From Pedosphaera sp. (lineage in GTDB: Bacteria; Verrucomicrobiota; Verrucomicrobiia; Limisphaerales; Pedosphaeraceae): DNA of 40,084 bases. Position numbers and translations under genes: made by a program. This document shows positions 8,740 to 18,593 of this stretch, in pieces; the first letter of the stretch is position 1; each line of letters opens with the position of its first letter. The notes under the pieces were generated by a model. The model worked only from the letters and a program-made list of their open reading frames with translations. It was not told the DNA's origin and did not search any database. The stretch spans positions 1-40,084 of the forward strand of contig JAQGPC010000232.1 in the NCBI GenBank assembly GCA_028293285.1, read 5' to 3'.

Positions 8740-10512
8740 CTAATTCAACTTCACGCGATGGAAATGCTGTTGCCCGGTAGGTGTCAACGTGTAGGGGGAA
8801 GTCGCTCCCGTAATCGTATCCCAGATTCCCATGATATTGGTTGAGGCCTGAAGAGTGCCATTAGGCCAAATGAGCCTGATGCTGTGATTACTCAGGGATT
8901 GAATGGCTATGCTGACGGGTGTTGGATTCACACCCTGTAAACGAACGCTTTCAACAAAATTCAGATCTCCGCTTCCCGTGTAGAAACGGAAATCGTCGAT
9001 CCACCCGTTGAATGAGCGCTGCCGATTCTGGCGGTTGCCGAGGTACAAGCTGCCACTCGCGCCGAAATCGATGGGGGAGGCAGCGGCAACTGAAGCCACC
9101 AGGCTGACGGGCGTCGTGTCGGTCCCCTCATAAAGAAACACGCTTGTGCCGTCATACACTGCCGCTACAAACAGCCACGTATCCGCCGGCAAATTTGTCG
9201 GGAAGGTTGCAGGCATCGTGATACCGTTAAGCTGGAAATATAATTGATTGGCCGTCTGAAACTTCAATCCAACACTGTTGGTTATCCCGGTGTCGCTCGG
9301 CGAGCCGCCACCGAGAATAAATAACCGTGGGCCAATACTGGCACCGGAGGCCATCACAGCGTTCTGCTTGAACCAAATCGTTGTCACAAAGTTGGTGATG
9401 GTTCCAAATCCGAGATTCGAACTGGTTGTGCTGGCGATTGGCCCGGGATTGCCCGGCTGATTCGCGCCATTTGATGAGAAATCCAGAGCCCGACTCGCAG
9501 TGGCAGCTCCGCCCACACCCGATGCTTCCGCGCCATGATAATCAGCGTTGGCACCGACTCCGTTCGCAATTTGCAGGATAACATTTGTGCCACCAGTATT
9601 CGTATCGCTTGGAAATGTGGTGGAACCGGGCGGCTCGTCGAAACCAAACCTGACCTTGAGAATGGGCGGCGCAACCGGTGTCGGGACGAGTTCATACACG
9701 CGCACATAATCGATCTGCATTTCGCCGGGAAATATGGTGTTGGTATCTGGATTACCACCGAAATTACCGCCCACAGCCAGATTCATGATAATATAGAAGG
9801 GTTGGTCGAAAGGCGCCGGATAGGTTCCTCCAGAACTCCACCACGAAGTCTGGGTTTCGTAGAGTTGTCCATCAACATACCATTTTACAAAATTAGTGGA
9901 CCACTCCACAGCATAGGTGTGAAAATCGGTAACCGAATCTCCACCCGTGAAGGTAAAGGATGGTCCCTGAGAATGCTGATTGTTGGGCCATTTCCCACCA
10001 TAATGGATGGTGCCCAGCACGGTTCTCGGGTCACTTCCTCTATTTTCCATTACGTCAATTTCGCCCGAAGCGGCCCACCCTCCATAAAATGAGTCCTGGG
10101 GTATCAGCCAAAGAGCGGGCCAGTAGCCCTGGCCTTGCGGCAGGCGCGCGCGGAATTCGAAACGACCATAGCGCTTGCTGAAAAGGCCCGCGGTCTTCAG
10201 TTTTGCGGAAGTATAGTTTTGGCCGCTAAATAGTTCTTTTCTCGCGACAATATGAAGGACGCCATTGGTAAGGTATGCATTCTCCGGGCGACTGGTGTAG
10301 TACTCCAATTCATTATTTCCCCAGCCCGAAAGTCCCGGAGGACCGTTGCCAATATCGAACGTCCAGTGATTGGTGTTGAGGGACTCACCGTCAAACTCAT
10401 CACTCCAGACCAGTTGACCATCACCATGGACCTGACCAGTGAGACCTGCGAACAACAGGGTTACCAGCACAGCGATGGTACGGAATGAAGGGAAAGCACA
10501 AGCGTATTTCAT
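8740..10512 (-). CDS. Secreted GH16 laminarinase-like endo-beta-glucanase with LamG module
   Basis: A 590-residue protein with signal peptide (about 1-30, TIAVLVTLLFAGLTGQVHG). Residues about 33-275 are a GH16 jelly roll: LVWSDEFDG, then GRFEFRARLPQGQGYWPALW, and the catalytic GEIDVMEN with E151 (nucleophile), D153 and E156 (acid/base) in the ExDxxE pattern of the laminarinase branch. HTYAVEW and QIDYVRVYE close the fold. Residues about 285-525 form a LamG domain, and the last 60 residues are a short tail containing IRLIWPNG. The enzyme should cut internal beta-1,3 (or 1,3-1,4) glucan bonds outside the cytoplasm, giving fragments that neighbouring enzymes trim. It sits 85 bp after the pseudopilin gene, behind a hairpin, and 35 bp before the GH2 gene. 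An agarase or carrageenase specificity is less likely but not excluded. Confidence 0.9.
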   Translation of the reverse strand: MKYACAFPSFRTIAVLVTLLFAGLTGQVHGDGQLVWSDEFDGESLNTNHWTFDIGNGPPGLSGWGNNELEYYTSRPENAYLTNGVLHIVARKELFSGQNYTSAKLKTAGLFSKRYGRFEFRARLPQGQGYWPALWLIPQDSFYGGWAASGEIDVMENRGSDPRTVLGTIHYGGKWPNNQHSQGPSFTFTGGDSVTDFHTYAVEWSTNFVKWYVDGQLYETQTSWWSSGGTYPAPFDQPFYIIMNLAVGGNFGGNPDTNTIFPGEMQIDYVRVYELVPTPVAPPILKVRFGFDEPPGSTTFPSDTNTGGTNVILQIANGVGANADYHGAEASGVGGAATASRALDFSSNGANQPGNPGPIASTTSSNLGFGTITNFVTTIWFKQNAVMASGASIGPRLFILGGGSPSDTGITNSVGLKFQTANQLYFQLNGITMPATFPTNLPADTWLFVAAVYDGTSVFLYEGTDTTPVSLVASVAAASPIDFGASGSLYLGNRQNRQRSFNGWIDDFRFYTGSGDLNFVESVRLQGVNPTPVSIAIQSLSNHSIRLIWPNGTLQASTNIMGIWDTITGATSPYTLTPTGQQHFHRVKLN

Positions 10513-10528
10513 TTTTCTTAAGCTGACG

Positions 10529-10564
10529 GGCCAACCAAGTTGGCCGGTTCATATTTGGCCGGTT
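10529..10564 (-). promoter_or_regulatory. Intercistronic hairpin with a repeated arm before the GH16 gene
   Basis: GGCCAAC (10529-10535) pairs with GTTGGCC (10539-10545) around a three-base loop. The motif TTGGCCGGTT occurs at 10540-10549 and again at 10555-10564. On the transcript, the arm nearest the GH16 start could pair with either copy. The element ends 16 bp before the GH16 start codon, so it could be an attenuator, a processing site or a translation control element. Confidence 0.4.
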
Positions 10565-10597
10565 GGATGCTGGTGACTTCCGCCTAGTAACCTTCCG

Positions 10598-11512
10598 TCA
10601 TGGTTGTGGAATCATGAAAGGCGCATTCAACAGGTTAACCAAGGGACCCGCAGGGAAATCAACGCTGTCTTGATAGAAGTAACATTTCCGGGTGGCAGTA
10701 TCCCAGGTGGTAAGCAGGCGCATTGTGTCGGCCTTGATCCAACGGGCCGATCCATCAATGAATACTTCATTGCCACCTGCCGGAAAGGCCCCCGTCGTTT
10801 TGTGCGGCGGCAAATTGTCATAAACGCCGACGCGGGTGGGGTCCGGCTGTCCCCAGCCGTTTTCAGTTTCGACAACGGCATCGGCAGCAAGGACCCAATG
10901 AGGTCTGGAGGTGGCGAGCTTTATTGGGCTGAGATTGACATTCAGAAATGTTCCCAACGGATTCACCCAATTTTTTATGCCGCCAAAATACTGAAAGCCA
11001 ACATTCCACTGGTTGAACGTGCTGTCGTAAGTCGGAAGGCCGGGACGGTTGGGGCAACTCCACATGGATGAGGTGTTGGAAGTGACCACCAAATTCACCG
11101 ATGCCGCCGCGCCCGCATCCGGGGAATTCAGGGCAAGTTGCACATAAGCAGAACTGCCGCCGACTTGTGGACGCGCCTCAACGACTTTGTCTCCGTTATC
11201 CCCTGCGTAAATAACCATGCCAATGCCAATCTGCTTCAGGTTGCTCAGACACCTGACCCGCTTGCCTTTCTCCTTGGCCCTGGCCAGTGCAGGCAATAAC
11301 AGCCCCGCGAGAATGGCAATGATCGCGATGACCACCAGCAGCTCAATCAGGGTAAAAGCGCTTCGGCCGGTGCGACTCCGCCGAGGGAATAAAGACACAT
11401 CTGGCCGACCGGGCGTAGATCGAGGCTGTGCAACCGCTTCACTGGCGAGCGATTCTTTGCCACACCATGACATCTCGTCGCGCTCCAAAATGGTTTGTTC
11501 AGTTTGTCTCAT
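10598..11512 (-). CDS. Pseudopilin-like protein, prepilin amino end and DG motif (DUF1559-like)
   Basis: The ATG at 11512 overlaps the stop of the upstream gene (ATGA), giving 304 residues. The signature [20 protein letters not shown] starts with F53 as the mature first residue, with A52 before the cleavage point and E57 at +5. [20 protein letters not shown] follows, as in type II secretion pseudopilins of Verrucomicrobia and Planctomycetes. The late [14 protein letters not shown] is the family's DG motif. The 52-residue leader is long; a GTG at codon 39 would give a normal leader of about 14 residues. Once cleaved and methylated by a prepilin peptidase, the protein would insert in the inner membrane and join a pseudopilus. 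No secretion machinery genes lie in the window. The ATGA overlap suggests production coupled to the giant LamG/CBM6-like protein. Confidence 0.85.
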   Translation of the reverse strand: MRQTEQTILERDEMSWCGKESLASEAVAQPRSTPGRPDVSLFPRRSRTGRSAFTLIELLVVIAIIAILAGLLLPALARAKEKGKRVRCLSNLKQIGIGMVIYAGDNGDKVVEARPQVGGSSAYVQLALNSPDAGAAASVNLVVTSNTSSMWSCPNRPGLPTYDSTFNQWNVGFQYFGGIKNWVNPLGTFLNVNLSPIKLATSRPHWVLAADAVVETENGWGQPDPTRVGVYDNLPPHKTTGAFPAGGNEVFIDGSARWIKADTMRLLTTWDTATRKCYFYQDSVDFPAGPLVNLLNAPFMIPQP

Positions 11513-14500
11513 TGAATACTCAACCGGTAGAAGCGTGAAGCCTGTGAAGTCCCATCGCTGAGCGACTTCACCGAGCCATCGCCATTGACCGTGCCAAGGA
11601 CCGTCCAATTAGCGTCGGTCAAGTTATTCTTATACGAAACCGTGTAGCTAAACCCGGCTTCCGTGGGAAACGAGAGGAGAATGCTTGCTCCGGTCCGCGA
11701 AGCCGTGATGCTGGCACGCGTGGCGACAGGCACCAGCATGAAGAAGTTGGCGTTTTCATTGCCATCCGCCGTCATTTGGAGCGTGTTGGTTCCGCCGAGA
11801 GAAAGCGTGATCGGTTGACCGGTATTGGTATTCACCAGCGGCACCCACTGCCAGTTATTGAAGCCGGTGCCGACACCTCTAAACGTGCCGAGATACTGCG
11901 TCGATTGGCTTGCCGTGCCCCATCCACCCGTAACCTGAGCCAGTTGGAGATTGAACGTGCCAACGGCACCCGCCAGCCGTGCATACGCTTGAAAGTTCCC
12001 CGTGGGAAAGGTGCGCGTCCAGTCGATCCAACTGGCATTTGTCCAAAAATACACATCATAGTCCACGATGGCCTGATCCAAGTTTGCTTGTTGGACGTTG
12101 ATATATTTCTGCCGCACGGTGTCGCCTGTGACTTCGGTGGAAATCCAGTCGGACGACCGATAGAGGTGATTGCCGGGATGAATGGTGCCGTAAATTGGAT
12201 CCACATCGATTCCCAGATCACTCATCTGACCAAAATAACTGTCAGCGGCCGCGCTGGAAGTGAGCGTTGGATTATCAATATAGCGTTTGCCGGTAGAGTT
12301 TGAAACGGGGCTGAAGCCGGGGTTGAAGTCATAATCTTCCGCCTCCCAGGTGAAATTACCCGGGCTAAAGGTGTCGAAACTCACCGTGGTTGAAGTCGTG
12401 GTACCATGCAGATCCGTCACGCTGATAAGAGCGACGTAGCTTTGGTTGAGCTGCAAAGGATAACTCACATTCCAGTTGGTGGAGGAGCCCGTGATCACCA
12501 GGTTTGAGGAGATGTTGATGCCATTCAAGGTGACTTGAATGTTGGTGGAGTTGATTCCGTACGTCGGGCTGCTCGCGACGAAAGAAAACTTATTGGTGGG
12601 CTGCATAAGGACAGAGCCATCAGGATAAACATCGTCGATCCGGGGCAGGTCGGTTCTGGCGGCAACCAACATGTAAAAGTTGACGTTGAGCCCAAACTCA
12701 GCTGGAAAGTTTGTCCCGAAGCTCTTGGCAAAGGTGGTCCGGAAGGTGTTGGTACCGCCCAGCGTCATATTGGCATAATTCCCGAACTTGTCCATCAAAG
12801 GAACATAGAGATATGCGGAGTAACCACCGCTCGTCGGGATGGTAAACGCGCCGACATGCCTGCTAAATTGGGTCGCAGTGCCCCAACCGGCAGTGACCTC
12901 GTCCAGCCCCATGTGGAGGGTCGTCGGATTAATGGCGCCGGAGGCCATGCGGCCATAGACATTAAACTTGCCGCTGGGCCATGTCCTTGTGTAGTTCTGC
13001 CAGAAAAATGGCCCGAGAAACCCGACGTTGTAATCGGAGGCATTGGCATTAATGAATTGTTGCCTGTGGGCATCAGTGACAAGGGTGGTGGCAATGGGGT
13101 CATTGGGGCGTTTATTGCTGGCGCTCGCCCCGGCGTATGGCGGCACAGCATTGTTGTTGAACTCATCAATCCCCGTCACCCCCACCTGTCCGGCATAGCT
13201 GGAGGGTGTGGGGTTGTCGATGTATTGGCCGCCGTTAAAATCAAAATCCTCCGCCTCGAACTGGAATACCGGATTCCAGGTGTCTAATTTAAGCGTGCTG
13301 GTGGCTGTACCGCCATTGGCGTCGGTGACACTGATGACGGCAGTGTAGGTCTGGTTCGGCAACAGGCCGGTATAGCTCACATTCCAGCTCGTCGGTGAGC
13401 CGTTGAACACAAGATTCGAGGATACATTGGTGCCGTTCAATTGCAGTGTAATGCTATTGGTGCTGATGGTGCTGACTGCCGAGCTGACCGTGAAAACAAG
13501 CTTGTTCGTGGACTGGAAGAGGGCCAGGCCGTTTGGATAGACGCCACTGATGCTGGGCAGGTTGGTGTTGGCTGGCACCAGCATGTAAAAGTTTGCGTTG
13601 GCCCCGCCACCACTGGTGACCCGCACCGTGTTGACTCCGGACAAATTTATGGACGCGAGGTTGCCCACTCCATCGCGCAACGGTATCCACTGATAAGTTG
13701 AGAAATTATTGCCAGTAAGAGAAAAAGTTCCCAAGTTTGTAGTTGTTTGGGTACTGGTCCCCTGCCCGCTGGTAATTTTGGAAAAGGTGAGTGTCGCACT
13801 CGCTCCGCAGGACAACCGGCCATAAACGTTGTAGCTGCCCGCAGGGAAAGTCTTCGTGTAATTCTGCCACTCGGCACTCGACCAAAAGCCCACAATGTGA
13901 TCCACGACGTTTGAATCGCCGGCAGCGATGGCGTCGAGGAACTTCTGCCTCTGGGTATCAGTTACTGCGGGTGTCTGCGTCCTCGCGGCATCAGCCGCGC
14001 CCGCCCGATAATCGCTGGCTTGGGCCGGGCCAGAAGCGGCGCCCTTGTGTGTATCTACTCCTTCAACACTGTCCAGGCCATTATAGCTTCCGCCGATTTG
14101 GGAGGAGGTATAAAGAGGGGCATCAATATATTGGCCGCTATCGTGATCGAATTCCTCGGCCTCCCAGGTAAAGTAGTCCGGGCTAAATGTATCGAAAGTC
14201 ACCGCGGCTGTCCCGGTCAACCCGCTTGCATCCCGCACAGTAATTGAAACGGTGTTCGTCTGATCCTTCTTTAATCCGGTGAAGCTGGCACTGATGTTCG
14301 TTGGCGAACCGTTGGTCACCAACACCAATTGGGATGATACGTCGACACCGTTCAACACCATTGTAATATTGGTAATGTTCTTGCCTGGTCCCCATGTGCC
14401 GCTCGGTGAGCTGGCCGTAAAGACGAATTTGTTGGTGGCTTGTTGCAGCAACGAACCATCCGGGTAGATTCCGGTGACAGTGGGCGCTCCGCCAACCGCT

Positions 14501-15351
14501 TGCTGCCGGATATCTTCCACAAAGTTTGCAGTCCCGGAATTCGTATAAAAACGGACATCGTCAATAAAGCCCGCGAACGGACGAACGCGGGTGCCACGGT
14601 TGCCGATGCTAAGTGTGCTTGTGGCGCCAAGATTGCACGTCAGACCCGGAGCTGCCGTGGTGCTGATCAAGGTAGCCGCGGCGGTCTCGCTGCCCTGATA
14701 AATACGCACATTGGAGCCATCATAGACGAAAGCAATAAACAGCCATGTGTTCAAAGGCAGGTTGGCGGGAAAAATCGCGGTAGCGGTGGGGTTTCCATTA
14801 TTAATGTGAAAATTGATCTGGTTCGGAGCCTGTATCTTAATCCCGATTGTATCCGCCGCATTGACGTCTGTCGTAAGTGCGTTGGGGCCCAGGACAAAAA
14901 GCCGCCCATCCAGCGCGGCGGGCGCGGGCAGTGCTGTCGGCTTGATCCACTCCGTAACGATGAACGAGGTAACGCTCCCGAGACCGAAGGCGGCACTGGT
15001 GCCAATCGCATTGGGACCGGCAGCGCCAGTTCCATAAGCCGTGGTGGATGAAAAGTCCAATGCTCTCTTCCCGCTGACAAGGCCTGATACTCCCGAACCT
15101 ATCGCACCGTGATAATCAGTGGCTGCATTGGCACCATTTTTTAAGCTGAGGGCAACACTCGCACCTCCGAGGCTGGTGTCGCTTGTGGTCGTCGTACCAG
15201 GTGCGTCCTCAAAGTCAAACTTGAACAGATTGGCCTGCGCCAGGGCCAGGCTGCCGGAGAGCATAAATCCCACGCCCATGGCCAAGACGGTCATGAGGGA
15301 AAATAAGCGGAGGGTCTGCTGACTTCTGGTGATAACAGTTCTAGTCGACAT
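11509..15351 (-). CDS. Giant secreted LamG protein with three Ig/CBM6-like tandem repeats
   Basis: A start at 15351 gives 1280 residues and a good signal peptide (about 1-38, [20 protein letters not shown] then ALAQA). The frame is open further upstream, but that stretch overlaps the divergent kinase gene. Residues about 44-285 are a LamG jelly roll ([10 protein letters not shown] to [13 protein letters not shown]). Three repeats of about 305 residues follow (about 289-595, 596-900, 901-1210). Each has an Ig-like part starting YPDGS or YPNGL with TNK, then a CBM6-like part starting WEAEDFD or FEAEDFD, with QYIDNP, NYTRTFP, NVYGR, GWGTATQ, VPL and NFYMLVP. The last 70 residues are a tail ending RFYRLSIQ. 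No catalytic motif is visible, so it is probably a surface or secreted glycan-binding protein supporting the GH16 and GH2 enzymes. It is first in the operon. The CBM6 assignment is by pattern. Confidence 0.88.
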   Translation of the reverse strand: MSTRTVITRSQQTLRLFSLMTVLAMGVGFMLSGSLALAQANLFKFDFEDAPGTTTTSDTSLGGASVALSLKNGANAATDYHGAIGSGVSGLVSGKRALDFSSTTAYGTGAAGPNAIGTSAAFGLGSVTSFIVTEWIKPTALPAPAALDGRLFVLGPNALTTDVNAADTIGIKIQAPNQINFHINNGNPTATAIFPANLPLNTWLFIAFVYDGSNVRIYQGSETAAATLISTTAAPGLTCNLGATSTLSIGNRGTRVRPFAGFIDDVRFYTNSGTANFVEDIRQQAVGGAPTVTGIYPDGSLLQQATNKFVFTASSPSGTWGPGKNITNITMVLNGVDVSSQLVLVTNGSPTNISASFTGLKKDQTNTVSITVRDASGLTGTAAVTFDTFSPDYFTWEAEEFDHDSGQYIDAPLYTSSQIGGSYNGLDSVEGVDTHKGAASGPAQASDYRAGAADAARTQTPAVTDTQRQKFLDAIAAGDSNVVDHIVGFWSSAEWQNYTKTFPAGSYNVYGRLSCGASATLTFSKITSGQGTSTQTTTNLGTFSLTGNNFSTYQWIPLRDGVGNLASINLSGVNTVRVTSGGGANANFYMLVPANTNLPSISGVYPNGLALFQSTNKLVFTVSSAVSTISTNSITLQLNGTNVSSNLVFNGSPTSWNVSYTGLLPNQTYTAVISVTDANGGTATSTLKLDTWNPVFQFEAEDFDFNGGQYIDNPTPSSYAGQVGVTGIDEFNNNAVPPYAGASASNKRPNDPIATTLVTDAHRQQFINANASDYNVGFLGPFFWQNYTRTWPSGKFNVYGRMASGAINPTTLHMGLDEVTAGWGTATQFSRHVGAFTIPTSGGYSAYLYVPLMDKFGNYANMTLGGTNTFRTTFAKSFGTNFPAEFGLNVNFYMLVAARTDLPRIDDVYPDGSVLMQPTNKFSFVASSPTYGINSTNIQVTLNGINISSNLVITGSSTNWNVSYPLQLNQSYVALISVTDLHGTTTSTTVSFDTFSPGNFTWEAEDYDFNPGFSPVSNSTGKRYIDNPTLTSSAAADSYFGQMSDLGIDVDPIYGTIHPGNHLYRSSDWISTEVTGDTVRQKYINVQQANLDQAIVDYDVYFWTNASWIDWTRTFPTGNFQAYARLAGAVGTFNLQLAQVTGGWGTASQSTQYLGTFRGVGTGFNNWQWVPLVNTNTGQPITLSLGGTNTLQMTADGNENANFFMLVPVATRASITASRTGASILLSFPTEAGFSYTVSYKNNLTDANWTVLGTVNGDGSVKSLSDGTSQASRFYRLSIQ
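11725..14487 (-). repeat. Three tandem ~920 bp coding repeats (Ig-like plus CBM6-like)
   Basis: The repeat units begin at about 14487, 13565 and 12650 on the minus strand, each encoding an (I/V)YP(D/N)G motif. All three carry the same order of short motifs through NANFYMLVP or NVNFYMLVA. Divergence between copies is high at the DNA level, so recent slippage is unlikely. Confidence 0.75.
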
Positions 15352-15542
15352 AGATTTGTGGTGTTTGAAGTTGGCGGCGGGACAAGCTGATGGTTGGCGC
15401 TTCTGATGCATCGGTGAATGCATGAATAATACAATTTTTTGAAACGCGAACAATCCCTCTTTAGGGGGATGAATCGGGAATGTTCTGGACTTTGAAACCT
15501 CCCCGCCTCTAAATTGCGTCATCGCCCGAAAACTCAAAACGA
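15352..15542. promoter_or_regulatory. Divergent promoter region between the glycan operon and the two-component genes
   Basis: These 191 bp separate the giant LamG gene (minus, start 15351) from the histidine kinase (plus, start 15543), so both promoters should lie here. Two palindromic ATGCAT hexamers sit at 15406-15411 and 15418-15423, 12 bp apart. A near-palindrome, TCCCTCT-TT-AGGGGGA, lies at 15454-15469 (7-2-7 spacing, one mismatch). No confident -35/-10 pair can be named. Confidence 0.55.
15454..15469. promoter_or_regulatory. 7-2-7 near-palindrome between divergent operons
   Basis: TCCCTCT (15454-15460), TT, AGGGGGA (15463-15469): six of seven positions are complementary. The geometry matches the repeat at 2672-2687, and both have the core YCCT...AGGKG. 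It is a candidate site for the adjacent NarL-type regulator. This is inference from spacing and position only. Confidence 0.35.
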
Positions 15543-17789
15543 ATGAAGTCCCCGCTTTCATGGCTTGCTTCACTCTTCCGGTTCTTCCTTGTTCCGGCTT
15601 TTTTTATCGCAGTTCAGGCCGCGTTCGCTCAGCCGGCAAGCGAGCTTTTGACCAATGCTGCCGATGTTATTTCCCTTTCTGCTGAACGCGCGTCAAGTTC
15701 CATCAAAGTTGCCGTGACCGGTGTGGTTACCGCTGCGGATCCGACTATGAAAGGAAGATTCTTCCTTCAAGATGCCACGGGTGGAGTTTTCGTGGACAAT
15801 GTCCATGGGAGACGGCCTGAACCAGGTGATCTGGTTGAAGTCTCCGGCATCAGTCACGCCGGTGCTTATGCCCCAATAATAACAGCTCCGACCGTAAAAA
15901 AAATCGGGACCGCACCACTGCCGCCGGCAAGACCTGTTCCCATCGATCAGTTAATGTCGGGTGCGGAAGACAGCCAACGTATTGAGGTTTCAGGGATCGT
16001 GCGGGCGGCGCGCATCGATGGCCCACGGCTCGTCGTTGATCTCGCCTCCGCCGGATACCGTTTTCGCGTCTATCTGCCCATTCCTGCTGACATAGATCCC
16101 CAAACTCTCGTTGCAGCTCAGGTGCGTGTCCGCGGCACTGCGGCTGAAGCTCATAACCGGTCATCGCGACAACTGATTTCAGTGGAGGTGTACGTTCCCT
16201 TGGTCTCCGACTTCGTGGTCGATAAACCTGAGTCGGTCAATCCGTTTGAGAAGCCTGTGGTTCCGCTTAACAGCCTTGCCCAATACCGAAGGGACAACTC
16301 TTTTGATCAGCGGGTTCATGTCCGGGGAACAGTCACACTGCAAAGATTAGGGGAGAACTTATTCCTGCAGGATGCGATGGGAGGAGGCTTGCAAGTCCAT
16401 AGCCGCCAGATGATCGCCTTTGCGCCTGGTGATTTGGTGGAAGCCGTCGGGTTTCCCAGGTTTGAAAACTTTCGTCCGGTGTTGGGTGACGCCGTCCTGC
16501 GAAAGACATCTGAACCTCCGGTCGCGGTGACATCGACGGCCGTATCCATTGAAGAGTTGCGTGCAGGGTTGCACCATGCAGACTTTATCTCCATTCAGGG
16601 CAAGGTAATTGACCGCACAGCAAGACGACTGCGCCGTCAGGGATCGAATCCGATGGAAACACAAACGGTTTTAATAGTGCAGAACACCAACCTGATATTC
16701 ACCGTCGAACGCGAGGAACCCGAGCAGGCTGCCAGCATGGCCGCCATTCCAATCGGCAGCATCATTGAAGTCCGCGGCATCAGTTTAACCGATACTGACG
16801 ATGAAGGAAAATTCAAAGCTCTTCGGGTGCTGCTGCCGACGTCGAATAGCATCCGCATTTTGCACAAGCCAGACTGGCTCACGCCGCAACGTCTTCTGGT
16901 TGGTCTGGCGGTGGCCTGCTCACTCTTGATCGTGATTGTCAGTTGGACTGTCATGGTATCACAAAGGAACTCAGCCTTGAAATCCTTGATCCGCGAACGG
17001 GAGAAGGCCCAGATCGAACTCCAGAACGCACATGACATGCTTGAAGAAAGAGTCAAGGAACGAACCGAACAACTAAAATTTCAGATCACTGCACGCAAGG
17101 AATCCGAACTTCAGTCCAAGGCTGTTTTGGGAGAAAGAACCCGTTTGGCCCAGGAACTGCATGACACACTCGAACAAACTCTCACTGGCATTGCCTTACA
17201 GTTGGATACCGCCGCAAAGTTGTTCAAGAGAAGTCCTGAAAACGCCATCCGTCACCTCCAACTCGCGCGGAATCTGATGAGCCAAAGTCAGGTGGAAGTG
17301 CGCCGTTCGGTCTGGGACTTGCGATGCCGGGCACTAGAGCAATTCGACCTGCCTGGAGCCTTGCTGCGAAGCGCCAGGCAATTTACTTACGGAACCGGCA
17401 TCGAGATTGAGGTGGAAACCAAAGGTCAGCTCAGGCCCTTGCCGGAAGTGGTGGAGGAAAATCTGCTGCGGATGGGCCAGGAGGCGCTGACGAATGTGAT
17501 CAAACACTCCAGCGCCCATTTGGCAACGATTGAACTGGAATTTGGTGCGGAAAAGGTAGTATTACAAATCCGGGATGACGGCCAAGGCTTTACTCCAGAG
17601 AACTCCGCTGGCCCCCAATCAGGACATTTCGGCCTGCTGGGCATGTCTGAAAGGGCTAAACGACTCGACGGCCAGGTTGTGCTTACCAGCGCTCCGGGGA
17701 AAGGCACGACTGTACGTGTCGAAATTCCTTTGGGACGTGTGCAGGAATTAGTGTCCCCGGCACCCACCGAAGCCCAAATGCAATCATGA
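15543..17789 (+). CDS. NarL-type sensor histidine kinase with periplasmic OB-fold-like sensor
   Basis: A 748-residue protein with signal peptide (about 1-29). The periplasmic part (about 30-445) has repeated OB-fold-like units, seen as IKVAVTGVVTA with FFLQDATGGVFV, and VHVRGTVTL with LFLQDAMGGGLQV, each followed by PGDLVE and a G-rich turn. One membrane segment (about 450-472, LLVGLAVACSLLIVIVSWTV) leads into a coiled coil (about 475-525). The HisKA_3 box is RTRLAQELHDTLEQTLTGIA with phospho-acceptor H540. The HATPase has NVIKHSSA (N-box), DDGQGF and GHFGLLGM. HisKA_3 kinases pair with NarL/LuxR-type regulators, and one follows directly with an ATGA overlap. The ligand is unknown; the neighbouring glycan operon suggests a sugar, but that is inference. 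The start at 15543 gives the signal peptide. Confidence 0.9.
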   Translation: MKSPLSWLASLFRFFLVPAFFIAVQAAFAQPASELLTNAADVISLSAERASSSIKVAVTGVVTAADPTMKGRFFLQDATGGVFVDNVHGRRPEPGDLVEVSGISHAGAYAPIITAPTVKKIGTAPLPPARPVPIDQLMSGAEDSQRIEVSGIVRAARIDGPRLVVDLASAGYRFRVYLPIPADIDPQTLVAAQVRVRGTAAEAHNRSSRQLISVEVYVPLVSDFVVDKPESVNPFEKPVVPLNSLAQYRRDNSFDQRVHVRGTVTLQRLGENLFLQDAMGGGLQVHSRQMIAFAPGDLVEAVGFPRFENFRPVLGDAVLRKTSEPPVAVTSTAVSIEELRAGLHHADFISIQGKVIDRTARRLRRQGSNPMETQTVLIVQNTNLIFTVEREEPEQAASMAAIPIGSIIEVRGISLTDTDDEGKFKALRVLLPTSNSIRILHKPDWLTPQRLLVGLAVACSLLIVIVSWTVMVSQRNSALKSLIREREKAQIELQNAHDMLEERVKERTEQLKFQITARKESELQSKAVLGERTRLAQELHDTLEQTLTGIALQLDTAAKLFKRSPENAIRHLQLARNLMSQSQVEVRRSVWDLRCRALEQFDLPGALLRSARQFTYGTGIEIEVETKGQLRPLPEVVEENLLRMGQEALTNVIKHSSAHLATIELEFGAEKVVLQIRDDGQGFTPENSAGPQSGHFGLLGMSERAKRLDGQVVLTSAPGKGTTVRVEIPLGRVQELVSPAPTEAQMQS

Positions 17790-18415
17790 AAAAGGAAGGC
17801 AAAATTCGCATCCTCATCGCCGACGACCATTATATCGTTCGCATGGGATTGATCGCCCTGGTCAATACCGAACCAGACATGGAAGTCATAGCAGAAGCAG
17901 CCGACGGAGCCCAGGCGTCGGAACTCTTCGCCAAATGCAACCCTGATCTTGCGCTCATGGATTTACGCATGCCGGTCAAGAGTGGCATCGAGGCAACGAT
18001 CGAGATTCGAAGCAGGTTTGCAACTGCATGTGTTTTGATGCTAACCGCATTTGATGGCGACGAAGATATTCACAAGGCGCTACAGGCGGGAGCACAGGGG
18101 TATGTCCTTAAAAATTCCACCGGGGAAAAACTGATTCCTGCATTGCGGGCCGTGGCTGCTGGACAGCGTTGGATTCCGAAAGAGGTAGCGAATCGACTGG
18201 CTTTGCGCAACTCCTTTGAACAATTGTCCCCGCGCGAAGTGCAAGTCCTCAGCGAACTTGCCAGGGGCCTGGCGAATAAAGAGATTGCCGATGTCCTGAA
18301 CATTACCGAGCACACAACCAAGGATCACTTAAAAAGCATTTTGGCGAAACTTCGAGTCTCCGATCGCACTGAAGCCGTCACTGTCGCTCTCCAACGTGGA
18401 ATCATTCATTTGTAA
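17786..18415 (+). CDS. NarL/LuxR-family response regulator
   Basis: A 209-residue protein. The receiver domain (about 6-125) has the acidic pair D13/D14, phospho-acceptor D59 in LALMDLRMP, T87 in LMLTAF and K109 in GYVLKNS, so all conserved residues are present. The HTH domain (about 145-205) has LSPREVQVLSELARGLANKE, then IADVLNITEHTTKDHLKSIL, typical of NarL/FixJ proteins. Its ATG overlaps the kinase stop codon (ATGA), so the two are translationally coupled and form a cognate pair. After phosphorylation it should dimerise and bind DNA. Likely targets are the divergent glycan operon and possibly the GH18-like gene, given the 7-2-7 repeats upstream of both. Confidence 0.94.
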   Translation: MKKEGKIRILIADDHYIVRMGLIALVNTEPDMEVIAEAADGAQASELFAKCNPDLALMDLRMPVKSGIEATIEIRSRFATACVLMLTAFDGDEDIHKALQAGAQGYVLKNSTGEKLIPALRAVAAGQRWIPKEVANRLALRNSFEQLSPREVQVLSELARGLANKEIADVLNITEHTTKDHLKSILAKLRVSDRTEAVTVALQRGIIHL

Positions 18416-18560
18416 GGATGTCAGCTACGGTTAATTAGTTACAAGTGAGCCTAAGCAAACCACAGGCCTGAATATGATCCAAGAGGGTCTTTCTAACTGA
18501 AAATCAACATTTCTGTAGTTTCAAATCCTGTGGCCGGTCTGTCCACTTGTCCACCTCTTG

Positions 18561-18585
18561 TTTGTCCGATGGAATTACGGACAAA
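18561..18585. terminator. Hairpin between convergent genes
   Basis: TTTGTCCG (18561-18568) is perfectly complementary to CGGACAAA (18578-18585) around a nine-base loop. It lies 8 bp beyond the stop codon of the SGNH gene (minus) and about 145 bp after the regulator gene (plus). It could serve both strands. The T tracts are short. Confidence 0.5.
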
Positions 18586-18593
18586 TTGGCCTG

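Noticed and set aside
11513..11608. Longer start for the first pseudopilin
   Set aside because: It would overlap the upstream gene by about 100 bp; the ATGA overlap at 11512 is the usual coupling arrangement.
12535..13287. 250-codon open frame on the plus strand
   Set aside because: It is opposite the tandem CBM6-like repeats and has no recognisable domain.
15352..15573. Amino-terminal extension of 74 residues on the giant LamG protein
   Set aside because: It would place the signal peptide internally and overlap the divergent kinase start; the ATG at 15351 gives a normal signal peptide.
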